From positions 102,001 through 166,000 of the forward strand of contig JADJTG010000013.1 in NCBI GenBank assembly GCA_016711285.1: a stretch of 64,000 bases of DNA, given 5' to 3'. Positions 9,057 to 19,072 of this stretch are shown piece by piece. How positions within the stretch are numbered: position 1 is the first letter of the stretch; each line of letters begins with the position of its first letter. Source of the stretch: Sphingobacteriales bacterium (lineage in GTDB: Bacteria; Bacteroidota; Bacteroidia; Chitinophagales; UBA2359). Under the pieces are notes generated by a model. That model ran no database searches and was not told the DNA's origin. It saw nothing but the letters and a program-made list of their open reading frames with translations. The position numbers and the translations under genes are program-made.

Positions 9057-9353
9057 TTACAGCCGCTTTAAAAAAACGGTGAGTTGCTCTTCTAATTCTT
9101 CTATCTTGTCTAAAGATTCCTGTTGCTGAACTGATTCATATTGTTTGGATAATCCATCTACACATATCATCAAGCAGGCCATCGCCAAATGGTCTATTGT
9201 CTCTTTGGTAGGATAAATGGCTTTAAATTCAGCCATTTTTTCTTTGATGATTTTTCCTGCTTTTCGCACAATTTCTTCCTCATCAGCTTTTATTTTTAAA
9301 GGATAAGGTCGCTCTGCTATTTGCAAGATGATGCTGATGATTTCTTTATTCAT
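9057..9353 (-). CDS. zapA: Cell division protein ZapA
   Basis: 98 residues. The N-terminus (MNKEIISIILQIAERPYPLKI) has the ZapA beta strand and the R-P-Y-P/L-x-I pattern. DEEEIVRKAGKIIKEKM and IDHLAMACLMICVDGL follow, and a C-terminal coiled coil (about 72-97) provides dimerisation. ZapA bundles FtsZ filaments at the division site. It is preceded 70 bp upstream by a coiled-coil gene in the same direction and followed by rny, a common Bacteroidota arrangement after pheT. Confidence 0.88.
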   Translation of the reverse strand: MNKEIISIILQIAERPYPLKIKADEEEIVRKAGKIIKEKMAEFKAIYPTKETIDHLAMACLMICVDGLSKQYESVQQQESLDKIEELEEQLTVFLKRL

Positions 9354-9423
9354 TAATATTATTGAAAATAAAGCAATGATGTTATTATAACAAAAAAGAA
9401 TCTTTAGTTGCCCGAAAATATAT

Positions 9424-9717
9424 TTACTTTAAAGCAGCCAGGCATTTGTCTATGTCTTGAATGTATTGTTCTATTTTGTCTTTCAGCTGTTGGCGTTCTT
9501 CGGGTGCAGCCGATATGCCTTTTGCCAAACGCAAAAATTTATTGTTTTCTTCTAATTCGTTTATTTTTTGTTGGTGTTGTTCTATAATTTGATGTAAGCG
9601 TTGTATTTCTGATTCCAAATTTTGATTTATTTGTTGTATTTTGATATGCGTTTCCAACAGTAAATTAACCTTTTTGGATATACTGTTTAATTTTACGGAT
9701 AATTCATTCATATACAA
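9424..9717 (-). CDS. Small coiled-coil protein, possibly a ZapA partner
   Basis: 97 residues (95 if the second Met is used), almost wholly helical and rich in Gln, Glu, Lys and Leu with heptad spacing across about residues 12-70. A conserved-looking tail reads AKGISAAPEERQQLKDKIEQYI. There is no signal peptide or membrane helix. It stands between pheT and zapA on the same strand, a place where Bacteroidota often have such a protein; length and context recall ZapB-like division proteins. No named family is recognised with certainty, so the function is inference from position. Confidence 0.7.
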   Translation of the reverse strand: MYMNELSVKLNSISKKVNLLLETHIKIQQINQNLESEIQRLHQIIEQHQQKINELEENNKFLRLAKGISAAPEERQQLKDKIEQYIQDIDKCLAALK

Positions 9718-9843
9718 GCGATAAATTAAAAAATAGAAACGATTGCTTTAAAACATTTTTTTTAAAAAAACGGTTGCAATAATAAAATATTTTTTCTGAA
9801 AGTTTAGATAATTTTTTAAGTTGCTCTTTTTACCAATGGCTGG

Positions 9844-12281
9844 TTAGCGTTGTATTATGCCAAATTCTTTCACAAGTATCTCCAATATTTTTTTCATTGC
9901 TGTATCAATATCCGCATCTGTAAGCGTTTTATCAACGGCTTGCAGCACAAAGCTCAAAGCGTAGGATTTTTTTCCTGCTCCTATTTTCTGTTCGTCTTCG
10001 TATAAATCAAATATGTTTATTTCTTGTAAATATGGCGGTGCTTGCTGATATACTGCCTTTTCCAATTGTGCGTAGCTGACGGTTTTATCCAGCAACAATG
10101 CCAAATCGCGGCGCACTGACGGAAACTTCGGCAGCGGTTTGAATGTAAAAGCGTATTGTCGGCGGGCTGCTACTATATTATCCCACTGCACAATGGCTGC
10201 ATATACGGGCTGTGGTATATCAAACTGCTCCAACAGTTCGGTGCGTACAGCTCCTATTTCTGCCAGCAAATGTCGGTCTGAATAATAGCCAATGCCGTAC
10301 TCCAATAGTTCGCTCTCAAAAACAGTGCCCATATCCGGCTGTAGCGCAAGTCGCTGCCAAAGATATTGAAGGTGTTGTTTGAGGTCAAAAAACTGATATG
10401 CACGGCTTTTTTGCTGCCAGCTTTCGGCTTTGCTGCCACTCATCAATATCAACAGTTGTTCTGTTTCGGTATAAGTTGTATCGCTGCCGCGATGATATAC
10501 TTTGCCAAATTCAAAAAAGCGGCAGTTGGTGTTTTTGTAATTCAGATTGTGGCGCACCGCCTCCAATGCTCCGCGTACCAAATCTTTGCGCAACACATCT
10601 AAATTTTTGTTCAGGCTGTTGAGCAATGTCACTGTATCCGCTTGATGATGCCCATAATATTGCGAGTTGGTCAGTGAATTGTTCATAATTTCCGAAAAGC
10701 CTCTCGCCGTCAGTGTAGTGGCGACTGTTTCGCGGAGGGCGGGTACATCGGGCGAAGGCGAGGGTGTGAGCGTGGCATAAATTGCCTGCGGAATCGGCAT
10801 ATTGTTGTAGCCGTAAATACGCAAAATTTCTTCTATCACATCTACTTCGCGCGTTACATCTACTTTGTTGGTAGGCACGGCAACCGTCACACTGTCTGCT
10901 GTTTCACGCGCTACGATGTCCATCTCTAATGCTGACAAAATATGCTCAATCATGGCGTTGCTGATGTCGGGAGTTCCTGCTAATTTGCGCACTTGCTCAT
11001 AGCGCACTTTTACTTTTGCTTTTGCTACTACTTGCGGATATTCATCTATTATATCTGCCGTAATGGTGCCGCCTGCTATTTCCTGTATCAACAGTGCTGC
11101 ACGTTGCAGAGCTTTCAGGCAGCTGTTGGCATCTGCGCCTTTTTTCGAATCGCTGTGCTGCTTCGGTGCGCAAATTGTGATATTTGGCGGTTTTTCGTAC
11201 CGAAACGGCATCAAAACAGGCACTTTCCAAAAATATATCTTGGGTTTGCTCGCTTACACCCGATGCTTTTCCGCCAAAAACACCCGCAATGCACAAAGGA
11301 TTATTGTTGCCGTCACAAATCATTAAATCGCCCGGCTTGCAAGCGGCGTTCCGTGCCGTCCAACGTCACAAAGGGCGTATTTTGCGGCAATGTTTGTACT
11401 ACGATGGTTTTTTCGGCTATGGCGGCGGCATCAAAAGCGTGCAAAGGTTGCCCACTTTCCTGCAATACAAAATTCGTAATATCCACAATATTGTTGATGG
11501 GGTGAATACCAATTGTGGTTAGATGCTCTTGCAGCCAAGCCGGAGAAGGTGCAATGTGTACATTTTTTATCAATACACCGCAATAGCGCGTACAGCGTTC
11601 CTTGTCTTTTATAATTACCTGATAACCCGTTTTGGGTGCTTTTGCCTCAAAATGAGCCGTATCGGGTAAATTCAGTTGTATGTCCTGATTCGGAAAGCGT
11701 GTTTTTACATAAGCCGCTACATCTTTTACAATGCCTATATATGCGCCTGCATCGGAACGATTGGGCGTTAAGCCGATGGTAATTAGAGTATCAGGTGGAG
11801 GAATATTTAAAAAATGCTGCACCGCTTGTCCGACTACCGCATTTTCATCTAATACCAAAATGCCCGAATGGTCGTCACCGATACCGATTTCGTCGGCGGC
11901 ACAAATCATGCCGTTGCTTTCTTCGCCGCGAATTTTGCTTTTTTTAATTTTAAAAGGCTCGCCGCCCTGCGGATACAAAGTAGTTCCAATGGTAGCAAGC
12001 ACTACTTTTTGTCCGGCGGCTACATTGGGCGCACCGCACACTATTTGTAATATCTCCGTACCTGTATTTACTTGCGTAATACGCAGGCGGTCGGCATTAG
12101 GGTGCTGTATGGCACTCTGTACTTCTGCTACTATTAAACCATTCCAACGGTCGGCTTCGTGGTTGCCTATTTTTTCTATATCTTCCACTTCCAGCCCTAT
12201 TTCCGTCAAAATATTGCCAATTTCTTGAACAGATAGCGGTATATTGAGATAACTTTTTAATGTATTGTAGGAGATTTTCAT
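9844..12281 (-). CDS. pheT: Phenylalanine-tRNA ligase beta subunit, with two frameshifts
   Basis: Starts MKISYNTLKSYLNIPLS. It carries the tRNA-binding EMAP-like domain (about 40-150), B3/B4 editing domain, B5 domain and the C-terminal ferredoxin-fold anticodon-binding domain (FTFKPLPKFPSVRRDLALLLDK). Together with PheS it charges tRNA-Phe. Three reading frames must be joined. At 11331-11333 one extra base turns QAGDLMICD into a stop, and at 11140-11145 a run of six T (plus strand) should be five to restore RFEKGADANSCL. With both fixed the protein is about 812 residues, the normal length. The enzyme is essential, so these two indels are probably sequencing errors. Confidence 0.92.
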
Positions 12282-12305
12282 CTCTTAATAAAATTTTAGA
12301 ATGTG

Positions 12306-12313
12306 CAAAGGTA
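12306..12313 (-). promoter_or_regulatory. -7 box for pheT
   Basis: The minus strand reads TACCTTTG, matching TAnnTTTG, 24 bp before the pheT start. No clear -33 element is seen. It may serve pheT, the coiled-coil gene and zapA together. Confidence 0.45.
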
Positions 12314-12367
12314 ATATAAATTTTGAGTTTAATACCGGTAAAACGGGCAAACCCCTGAACGTATAAC

Positions 12368-12401
12368 AAAAAAGGCGAACCACTGTGTGTCCGCCTTTTT
12401 A
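12368..12401 (-). terminator. Intrinsic terminator after the tandem AAA+ gene
   Basis: Arms AAAAAGGCG (12369-12377) and CGCCTTTTT (12392-12400) pair perfectly around a 14-nt loop. Read on the minus strand the stem ends in a T-run. It lies about 45 bp downstream of the AAA+ gene's stop and before the pheT promoter. Confidence 0.75.
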
Positions 12402-12446
12402 TCATTCATTTTTTTACTGTTAATAGTAAAATATTTTCCCGTTCTT

Positions 12447-15068
12447 TTAGGTACTCGGACTGCGGTAGCCGATGCGGGGGCGGTTGATGTTCCATTCAAA
12501 GTTGCCCACTTTATCCAAAAATCGTACATCTTCGCCACTGATGGTGCGAATGGTGTCGGTGTCGCGCTCGGCTTTTTCTATGGCGGCAAGGCGCAAATTC
12601 TGACCTTTGATGATTTCGCGCACTGTATTGCGCACCAAGCGTCCGTTTCCGAAATAGCGGTCTTTGGTCGCTAATTGATTTTTGAAATAAGTTTCCAACA
12701 TTTCTGCGCCTTCGGCAGAAAGATGGTACTGCTCGCCTGCAAAAATTTGCTGCGCTATCTGCATCAATTCCTCAATGGAATAATCTTTAAATTCAATGGT
12801 ACGGTCAAAGCGGGATTTTAAGCCCGGATTGGACTCTATAAACTGCTTCATCGGTTCAGGATAGCCCGCTACTACCACCGCAAACTGACCGTTTTGGTCT
12901 TCCATGCGTTTGAGGAGGGTTTCTATGGCTTCTGCTCCAAAATCATTTGTGCCGCGTTGCACCAAAGCGTATGCTTCATCAATAAATAATACTCCACCTT
13001 GTGCTTCATCTATTTTTTGGGCTGTTTTGATGGCGGTTTGTCCTACAAAACCCGCTACCAAAGATTGGCGGTCGCCTTCTACCAAATGCCCGCGTTCCAA
13101 AATGCCCAATGCTTTGTAAATTTTGGCAAGAATGCGTGCTACGGTTGTTTTGCCCGTGCCCGGATTGCCCACAAATACGGTGTGCAAAGAGAAATGATTC
13201 AGTACATTTTTACCAATTTCTTTGTAATAACGCACCAGGGTAATGAGTTTGCGAACTTCATCTTTGATATTTTCCATTCCTATCAAAGCGTTCAATTCTT
13301 TGAGTGCGGCTTGCAATAATTCTTCTTCTATCGGAATATCCGGCAACTCTACTTTTTGACTTTGGAATACTTTTTCAAAATCTTCTACGATGATGGTGGA
13401 TAGTTCTTCCTGATTTAATTGGTGCGGATTCGGCAATTTCATTACACGCAAACCTAAATTTATTTTTGCTTGCTCCACCAACCAGTTTACATAGCGGGCG
13501 TTGCCGAAAAATCGGTTGCGCGAGCGATAGGCTTCTACTATTTTGTCGTACAAATACGCTTTGGCTTGCGGTGTGATATTGACACGGCGGTCGGTGGCGG
13601 CGTATTCGGCAATATCGGCGAGTTCCTGAGGCAGGTAGTCGGGAAATTCGAACCATACATTCAGACGCGATTGTAAGCCGGAGTTGGCATCTAAAAAGGT
13701 GCGCATTTCGGCAGGATAACCGGCGAAGATAATGGCAATGTCGCCTTTGCCGTCGCTCATTTCTTTGATTAAAATTTCTATTACCTCGCGCCCGAAGTCT
13801 TTGGCATCGTCCAACGAGCGGGCAAGGCTGTATGCTTCATCTACAAACAAAATGCCGCCGCGGGCTTTTTTAATTGCTTCTTTTACTTTCGGGGCGGTTT
13901 GTCCGATGTATTCGCCTACGAGTTCGGAACGATCCACTTCATATACGTGCCCTTTGGACAATAAGCCCATTTTGTGGTAAATTTTGCCCAGCATTTTGGC
14001 AACGCTGGTTTTTCCGGTACCCGGATTACCGGTGAATATGGCGTGCAATTGTATGGAGGATTCGTCATCAAAGCCTTTTTCGCTGCGCAAACGGATAAAC
14101 CGCAAATATTCGGCGTAGTCGCGCACTTTTTGTTTGATAGTTTTCAAACCGATGAGGCTGTCCAAACTTTCCAGCACCTCTTCTAAGTTTTTTTCGCGCT
14201 CAATGATGCGCTTGGCGGTGCGTGTGCCTCCTGATAAATAGGCTTCGTTCATTCCTTCTTCGAAGTGCTCGCCCACTTCAAATGGCAAAATGGCAATGAG
14301 CTGATCCATAAATACGATTTCTACCGTATAACGCCCCACAAACCAAGAGCCGCTGCCGTCAGAACCCCAACCTGACGTAATCGTGAAGGTTTCGTCTTTA
14401 TCGGTGATTTGGCGCAACTCTGCGGTGTCGCCTTTGAGCAAATGTGCTTCGTTGTAGAAATTAAAGCTCAGTTCACAATGCCAAGGTTCGGGAAACAGGT
14501 TGTTGTGAAAATTAAATTCGACAAAAACGAAACGTGTTTCTTTTGCATCGAATTTTTTCATGTATGTCCTGTTTTCTCTCGGCGTACTGATGTCGTTGCT
14601 TTCGTAGAGTTTGATGGACTCTATATTAAAATAGGGGTTTTTACTCTCCGAAACCACGCCCATATCTTCTACATAAAAACGATTGACGGCTACTACTTCG
14701 CCGTCTATTATCGCTTCCCATTCGTAGATGCCTTTTTTCCAGTATGCTCCTTTCTTTTTATTGCCCCACCCCTCGCGAATGTAGATAATGGGGTCTTCTT
14801 TGCTGATGGAACGATTTACGTCCAACGAACACATTTCAGTACGCTTATTGCCTTTAAAGGTATAGGCTTTGAGCGTAATTTTGATGTCCCAATCGCGCTG
14901 GTCGAAGAGTTTGTTGTAAAAAGAAAGCTCGGCGTAGATATATGAGGTTTCGGAGCGTTCAAAAACACGCTTGTATCGCTTATTGCGCCCCGCCAACCAT
15001 TCGGCAGAGCCATATATTTTTAAATCCTTGAATTTATAAAATTCTTTTACAGATATTGTATCGCTCAT
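12447..15068 (-). CDS. Tandem CbbX/SpoVK-type AAA+ ATPase with duplicated N-terminal beta domain
   Basis: Start taken at ATG 15068 (MSDTISVKEFYKF), giving 873 residues; the open frame runs on to 15194 but that extension is Phe/Asn-rich and unlikely. Residues about 40-135 and 180-265 are two related beta-rich domains, each with a pattern W-x-x-x-I/L-x-x and a GWG loop. Two AAA+ modules follow, with Walker A GNPGTGKTS near 345 and GNPGTGKTT near 632; Walker B reads ILFVDEAYSLAR and VLFIDEAYALVQ. This is the CbbX/SpoVK/EccA class, whose members remodel protein complexes such as Rubisco or secretion machinery. The target here is unknown. It is transcribed divergently from the envelope gene at 15466. 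Confidence 0.85.
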   Translation of the reverse strand: MSDTISVKEFYKFKDLKIYGSAEWLAGRNKRYKRVFERSETSYIYAELSFYNKLFDQRDWDIKITLKAYTFKGNKRTEMCSLDVNRSISKEDPIIYIREGWGNKKKGAYWKKGIYEWEAIIDGEVVAVNRFYVEDMGVVSESKNPYFNIESIKLYESNDISTPRENRTYMKKFDAKETRFVFVEFNFHNNLFPEPWHCELSFNFYNEAHLLKGDTAELRQITDKDETFTITSGWGSDGSGSWFVGRYTVEIVFMDQLIAILPFEVGEHFEEGMNEAYLSGGTRTAKRIIEREKNLEEVLESLDSLIGLKTIKQKVRDYAEYLRFIRLRSEKGFDDESSIQLHAIFTGNPGTGKTSVAKMLGKIYHKMGLLSKGHVYEVDRSELVGEYIGQTAPKVKEAIKKARGGILFVDEAYSLARSLDDAKDFGREVIEILIKEMSDGKGDIAIIFAGYPAEMRTFLDANSGLQSRLNVWFEFPDYLPQELADIAEYAATDRRVNITPQAKAYLYDKIVEAYRSRNRFFGNARYVNWLVEQAKINLGLRVMKLPNPHQLNQEELSTIIVEDFEKVFQSQKVELPDIPIEEELLQAALKELNALIGMENIKDEVRKLITLVRYYKEIGKNVLNHFSLHTVFVGNPGTGKTTVARILAKIYKALGILERGHLVEGDRQSLVAGFVGQTAIKTAQKIDEAQGGVLFIDEAYALVQRGTNDFGAEAIETLLKRMEDQNGQFAVVVAGYPEPMKQFIESNPGLKSRFDRTIEFKDYSIEELMQIAQQIFAGEQYHLSAEGAEMLETYFKNQLATKDRYFGNGRLVRNTVREIIKGQNLRLAAIEKAERDTDTIRTISGEDVRFLDKVGNFEWNINRPRIGYRSPST

Positions 15069-15465
15069 ATTTGTTATTGACAGGTTTTTTAAGTTTTTTT
15101 TAAAAAAATTTATTTCCTCTTTGTGGAGTAAATACGTAATAAAATGATTTGTATAACAAAATATATGGCTGTTTGGGTTCGTTAAAAATGGCAAAATATA
15201 TACCTAAACGCTTATTTTTTTTAAAAACCTGATTTTATGCTGTTATTTTTATTAAAATTGTCCGTTTTTAGAGATTTATTGTACTATTTTGAGTATTATG
15301 ACGAATATGTATGATTAAAGTTGCATTTGTTTTTTTTACAAAATAAAGACAATTATTTCCATTTTTTGTACAAAATTGTGCCTTGCTTAAACTGAATATA
15401 ACATCGTGGCGTTATATTTTATCATTGATATTTTGCATTGTTGATTTATAAAATTAATAAAAACG
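15069..15465. other. Divergent intergenic region
   Basis: About 400 bp between the start codons of the AAA+ gene (minus) and the envelope protein (plus). It is very A/T-rich, with several T- and A-runs. I see no ORF, hairpin with T-run, or clean TAnnTTTG box, although promoters for both genes must lie here. Confidence 0.5.
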
Positions 15466-18400
15466 TTGAAAAAACATTTGGCGGTTTCTTATATATATTG
15501 CGGTTGGCTGTTGTTGATGGCTTGGCTGTGGTGTGGTACTGCGGTTCAGGCACAACATTTTCAGACGAACTTCGGCAAAAATCGTGTGCAATACCACGAT
15601 TATGAGTGGTCGTTTTATGAAAGCGACAACTTTTTGGTGTATTTTTATCAGGGCGGGCAGGATTTGGCTAAATATACCTTAGCTGTTGCCGAAACTGCTG
15701 TTCCGCTTATTGAATCTAAATTGGAACATCGCCTGTCGAGTAAAATTGAATTGCTGGTGTATCATAATAACTCCGACTTACGCCAAACCAATATCGGCGG
15801 CGGTATGGACAACATCACCAACAGTGGCGGCACTATGCAAATTGTGGGTAATAAGGTATTTGTGTATTTCAACGGCGACCACGAGGAACTGAGCCGTCAG
15901 ATTAAGCGCGGTATTGCCAAAGTGTATTTTGATAATTTATTGTTTGGAACTACTTTGCAGGAAATCGTGCAAAATGCGGTGCTGCTCAATTTGCCAGTTT
16001 GGTTTGTTGATGGCTTGGTGGCGCATATTGGTAGCGGTTGGAACGAAGCCCTTGACCATCGGCTGCATTTGGCTTATGTTAATGGTGATTTGGAAAAATT
16101 TCACCGCTTGCAGGGCGATGATGCTGCTTTTGCCGGACAAGCATTTTGGCATTATATCACCACTCAATATGGCGATTACAGCGTGCCCAATATCCTCTAT
16201 CTTACCCGCATACACCGCAGCAGCGACAACGGCTTTATTTATGTACTCGGCAAAAATACCGAAATGCTCATTGAGGAATGGAAAAGTTATTTGCAGGCAA
16301 ATTATGCAGATATGGAGTGGAGACAGGATTTTTCGGACGATGACTTGATTTGGACTTTTAAACAAAAACGCAGCAATATTCAAATTGATAATATCCAACT
16401 CAATCCCAAGGGGCAGCAATTTTCTTATGCCAGCAACGACAATGGCTTGCTCAAGGTTTTTGTATATGATACAGAGAAAAAAAGAAAAAAACGTTTGTTG
16501 CGCTCCGGTATGCGCAGCTACAACTTGCCCGTAGAGCATAATTATCCCCTTTTGGCGTGGAGTCGTAGTGGCGATAAAATGGCTATTGTGTATGAAAAAC
16601 GCGACCGTATTATTTTGAAATTATACGAACCCGATACCAAAAAATCTGAATCTTACGACATTACCAAATTCCAGCAAGTGGCAGGGCTTTGTTTTACGGA
16701 TAATAATAATGAACTCATATTGTCGGCGATGCGCAACGGGCAAATGGATTTATTTACTTACACCATTTCCAGCACCAAAGTAACACCGCTTACCAACGAT
16801 TTTTTTGACGATTTAGACCCCGCTTTTGTAAAAATAGGCGAAAGGCGCGGCGTGGTTTTTGCTTCCAACCGATACAGCGATACCCTTCGCGTGGAACGCT
16901 TCGACTCTATTATGCCCGCCCCGCATTTTGACATCTTCTTTTATGATTTTTCCAAAGAAACCGAAACACAACAGCTCACTCAATTGAGCCATACGCCTTT
17001 ATCCAACGAACGGCAGCCATATAGCTACGACACGCTGTTTACTTTTTTGAGTGATGATAATGGTATCAATAACCGGCATTTGGCGCATTTTGATAGTGTG
17101 CAGGTGCGCACGGATACTTTGGTGTATTTTAAAGGCGACAGCGTTATTACCAATCCGGCTTACAGCTTGGATAGTTTGCAGGCAGAAATTAAAAAAATAG
17201 TGTTGAAGCCCATCAAAAAAGAAATTGGAAAAGTATATGGTGTATCAGATTATATGCAGAGTATAGAGGAGCAAAGTGTGACCTGGAATAAAGAGGGCTT
17301 GCAATTGGTTGATGATGACAAAAAATATAAATTGTATCGTTTTAAAGCTCCGCAGTTGAGCGAAAAACGCAGCGTCAGCGATACGCCCTACAAAGCGGCT
17401 TTGCGCCGCCAAGCGGGAACACTCGAAGATAATGCTGCCGATAATGCTGCCGTAAAAAAAGATACTGCCTTACTCATCAGCAATAATCAGTTTTATAGAG
17501 GTTTGGGTTCTAATCCGCCGACAAATGTTGCCACCAACAAGGTTGGTGAAGAAGCAGTTGAAACTTCTTCATCAAATGTTAGGAACACCCATACCGCCGC
17601 TTCTAAAAAAACCGAAAACCCCTTCGACCTCCAAAGTGAGTTTGATTGGCTGGAGGCGATGCAGGCGGCTCAGGGCGATACGTTGCGCAGTGTGCAAGCT
17701 GATGGTTTGGTGGAGCGTGCCAATGCTTTGCGCCGCTCGCGGGTGCGTACTTATGCCCCAAAATTTGCGGTGGACTATGTGGTGGCACAATTCGACAACA
17801 GTATTGTTTTTAATGAATACGAAAATTTTCAAACTACCCTATCGCCCGGTATTTTTAGCCCCGAATTAGATGGTTTTTTGCGCTTTGGAACGAGTGATTT
17901 ATTTGAAGATTATAAAGTTGTTGGCGGTTTCCGCTTGCCTGTCAATCTGAATGGTTCGGAATATTTTGCAGAATTGCAAAACCTAAAAAAACGCTTGGAT
18001 AAAAAAATATTCCTTTATCGTAAAAGCGAAAAAAACTCTTTCTCTTTTGGCGATAATGGCGTGTATCCGGTAAAAAACATCACACTTTATGCACAAGGCT
18101 CTTTGATATATCCTTTGGATATGGCGCAAAGTTTTCGTTTGCACGGCGGCTATCGCAACGACCGCGTTATTTTACTCAGCACCGACTATCCGTCTATGCT
18201 GGCGGGTTCTTATGAGGAAGACTGGGCAAATTTTAAATTGGAATATATATATGATAATACGATTCCCATCAATATTAATATCCTCAACGGCACACGCCTG
18301 AAAATTTATACCGAATTGCGCCGCCAGTTTGATATGGCTCTCAATGATACTGTTGCTCGTTTCAAACTCATCAATCCCGGCACTTTGGGTATCGTGGGTT

Positions 18401-19008
18401 TTGATGCCCGCCACTACGAAAAAATACATCGCAATATTATATGGGCGAGCCGGCTTACCGGTGCTGCTTCTTTCGGCAACCGTAAAATGATTTATTATTT
18501 GGGTGCGGTGGATAATTGGTTGGTATTTAATCAAGACCGCCGCTTTGATTACAGCACACCTATTGATTACGATGCAGGCTATGCGTATCAGGCAATGGCT
18601 CCGAACTTACGCGGCTTTAAATCCAATGTACGAAACGGCAGCAATTTTCTGTTGCTCAATACCGAACTCCGCATACCTTTGTTTGCTTATTTTTCTGCCA
18701 AACCTATTCGCTCCAAATTATTGCAACATTTTCAGGTGGTGGGTTTCTTTGATGCAGGAACGGCTTGGGCAAAGGGAACTCCTTGGAGTGCCGAAAATCG
18801 TTATTATACTTATCAATACGGCGATCCGGCAGTGCAGCCGGTGGTGGTGCAGGTCAATTATTTCAAAGACCCCATCGTGTATGGATACGGATTTGGTGTG
18901 CGTTCCAAAATATTCGGCTATTTTGCTAAGGTGGATTGGGCTTGGGGCATAGATAACGGCAAACGCTCCGACCGTTTTGTATATCTTTCGTTGGGTACGG
19001 ATTTTTAA
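15466..19008 (+). CDS. Large envelope protein: peptidase-MA-like domain, TolB-like propeller and Omp85-like barrel
   Basis: 1,180 residues from a TTG start followed by a signal peptide ending TAVQAQ (about residue 30). Residues about 40-280 resemble the gluzincin/peptidase-MA fold: LPVWFVDGLVAHIG matches the usual PxWFxEGLA motif, but the expected HExxH reads QEIVQ, so catalysis is probably lost. Residues about 305-530 hold TolB/PD40 propeller blades (FSYASNDNGLLKVFVYD, VVFASNRYSDTLRVE). From about 765 to the final TDF the strand pattern, VVGFFDAGTAW and GYGFGVRSKIFGYFAKVDWA resemble the BamA/Omp85 C-terminal barrel. It is probably an outer-membrane protein with a large periplasmic part. A specific role is not known to me. 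Nothing nearby is clearly co-transcribed. Confidence 0.75.
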   Translation: MKKHLAVSYIYCGWLLLMAWLWCGTAVQAQHFQTNFGKNRVQYHDYEWSFYESDNFLVYFYQGGQDLAKYTLAVAETAVPLIESKLEHRLSSKIELLVYHNNSDLRQTNIGGGMDNITNSGGTMQIVGNKVFVYFNGDHEELSRQIKRGIAKVYFDNLLFGTTLQEIVQNAVLLNLPVWFVDGLVAHIGSGWNEALDHRLHLAYVNGDLEKFHRLQGDDAAFAGQAFWHYITTQYGDYSVPNILYLTRIHRSSDNGFIYVLGKNTEMLIEEWKSYLQANYADMEWRQDFSDDDLIWTFKQKRSNIQIDNIQLNPKGQQFSYASNDNGLLKVFVYDTEKKRKKRLLRSGMRSYNLPVEHNYPLLAWSRSGDKMAIVYEKRDRIILKLYEPDTKKSESYDITKFQQVAGLCFTDNNNELILSAMRNGQMDLFTYTISSTKVTPLTNDFFDDLDPAFVKIGERRGVVFASNRYSDTLRVERFDSIMPAPHFDIFFYDFSKETETQQLTQLSHTPLSNERQPYSYDTLFTFLSDDNGINNRHLAHFDSVQVRTDTLVYFKGDSVITNPAYSLDSLQAEIKKIVLKPIKKEIGKVYGVSDYMQSIEEQSVTWNKEGLQLVDDDKKYKLYRFKAPQLSEKRSVSDTPYKAALRRQAGTLEDNAADNAAVKKDTALLISNNQFYRGLGSNPPTNVATNKVGEEAVETSSSNVRNTHTAASKKTENPFDLQSEFDWLEAMQAAQGDTLRSVQADGLVERANALRRSRVRTYAPKFAVDYVVAQFDNSIVFNEYENFQTTLSPGIFSPELDGFLRFGTSDLFEDYKVVGGFRLPVNLNGSEYFAELQNLKKRLDKKIFLYRKSEKNSFSFGDNGVYPVKNITLYAQGSLIYPLDMAQSFRLHGGYRNDRVILLSTDYPSMLAGSYEEDWANFKLEYIYDNTIPININILNGTRLKIYTELRRQFDMALNDTVARFKLINPGTLGIVGFDARHYEKIHRNIIWASRLTGAASFGNRKMIYYLGAVDNWLVFNQDRRFDYSTPIDYDAGYAYQAMAPNLRGFKSNVRNGSNFLLLNTELRIPLFAYFSAKPIRSKLLQHFQVVGFFDAGTAWAKGTPWSAENRYYTYQYGDPAVQPVVVQVNYFKDPIVYGYGFGVRSKIFGYFAKVDWAWGIDNGKRSDRFVYLSLGTDF

Positions 19009-19072
19009 TCTATTAAACTCAAATTATCATCTGAAAATTTATTTTTTTATGTCTGCTCCGTTTTTTTGTGCA

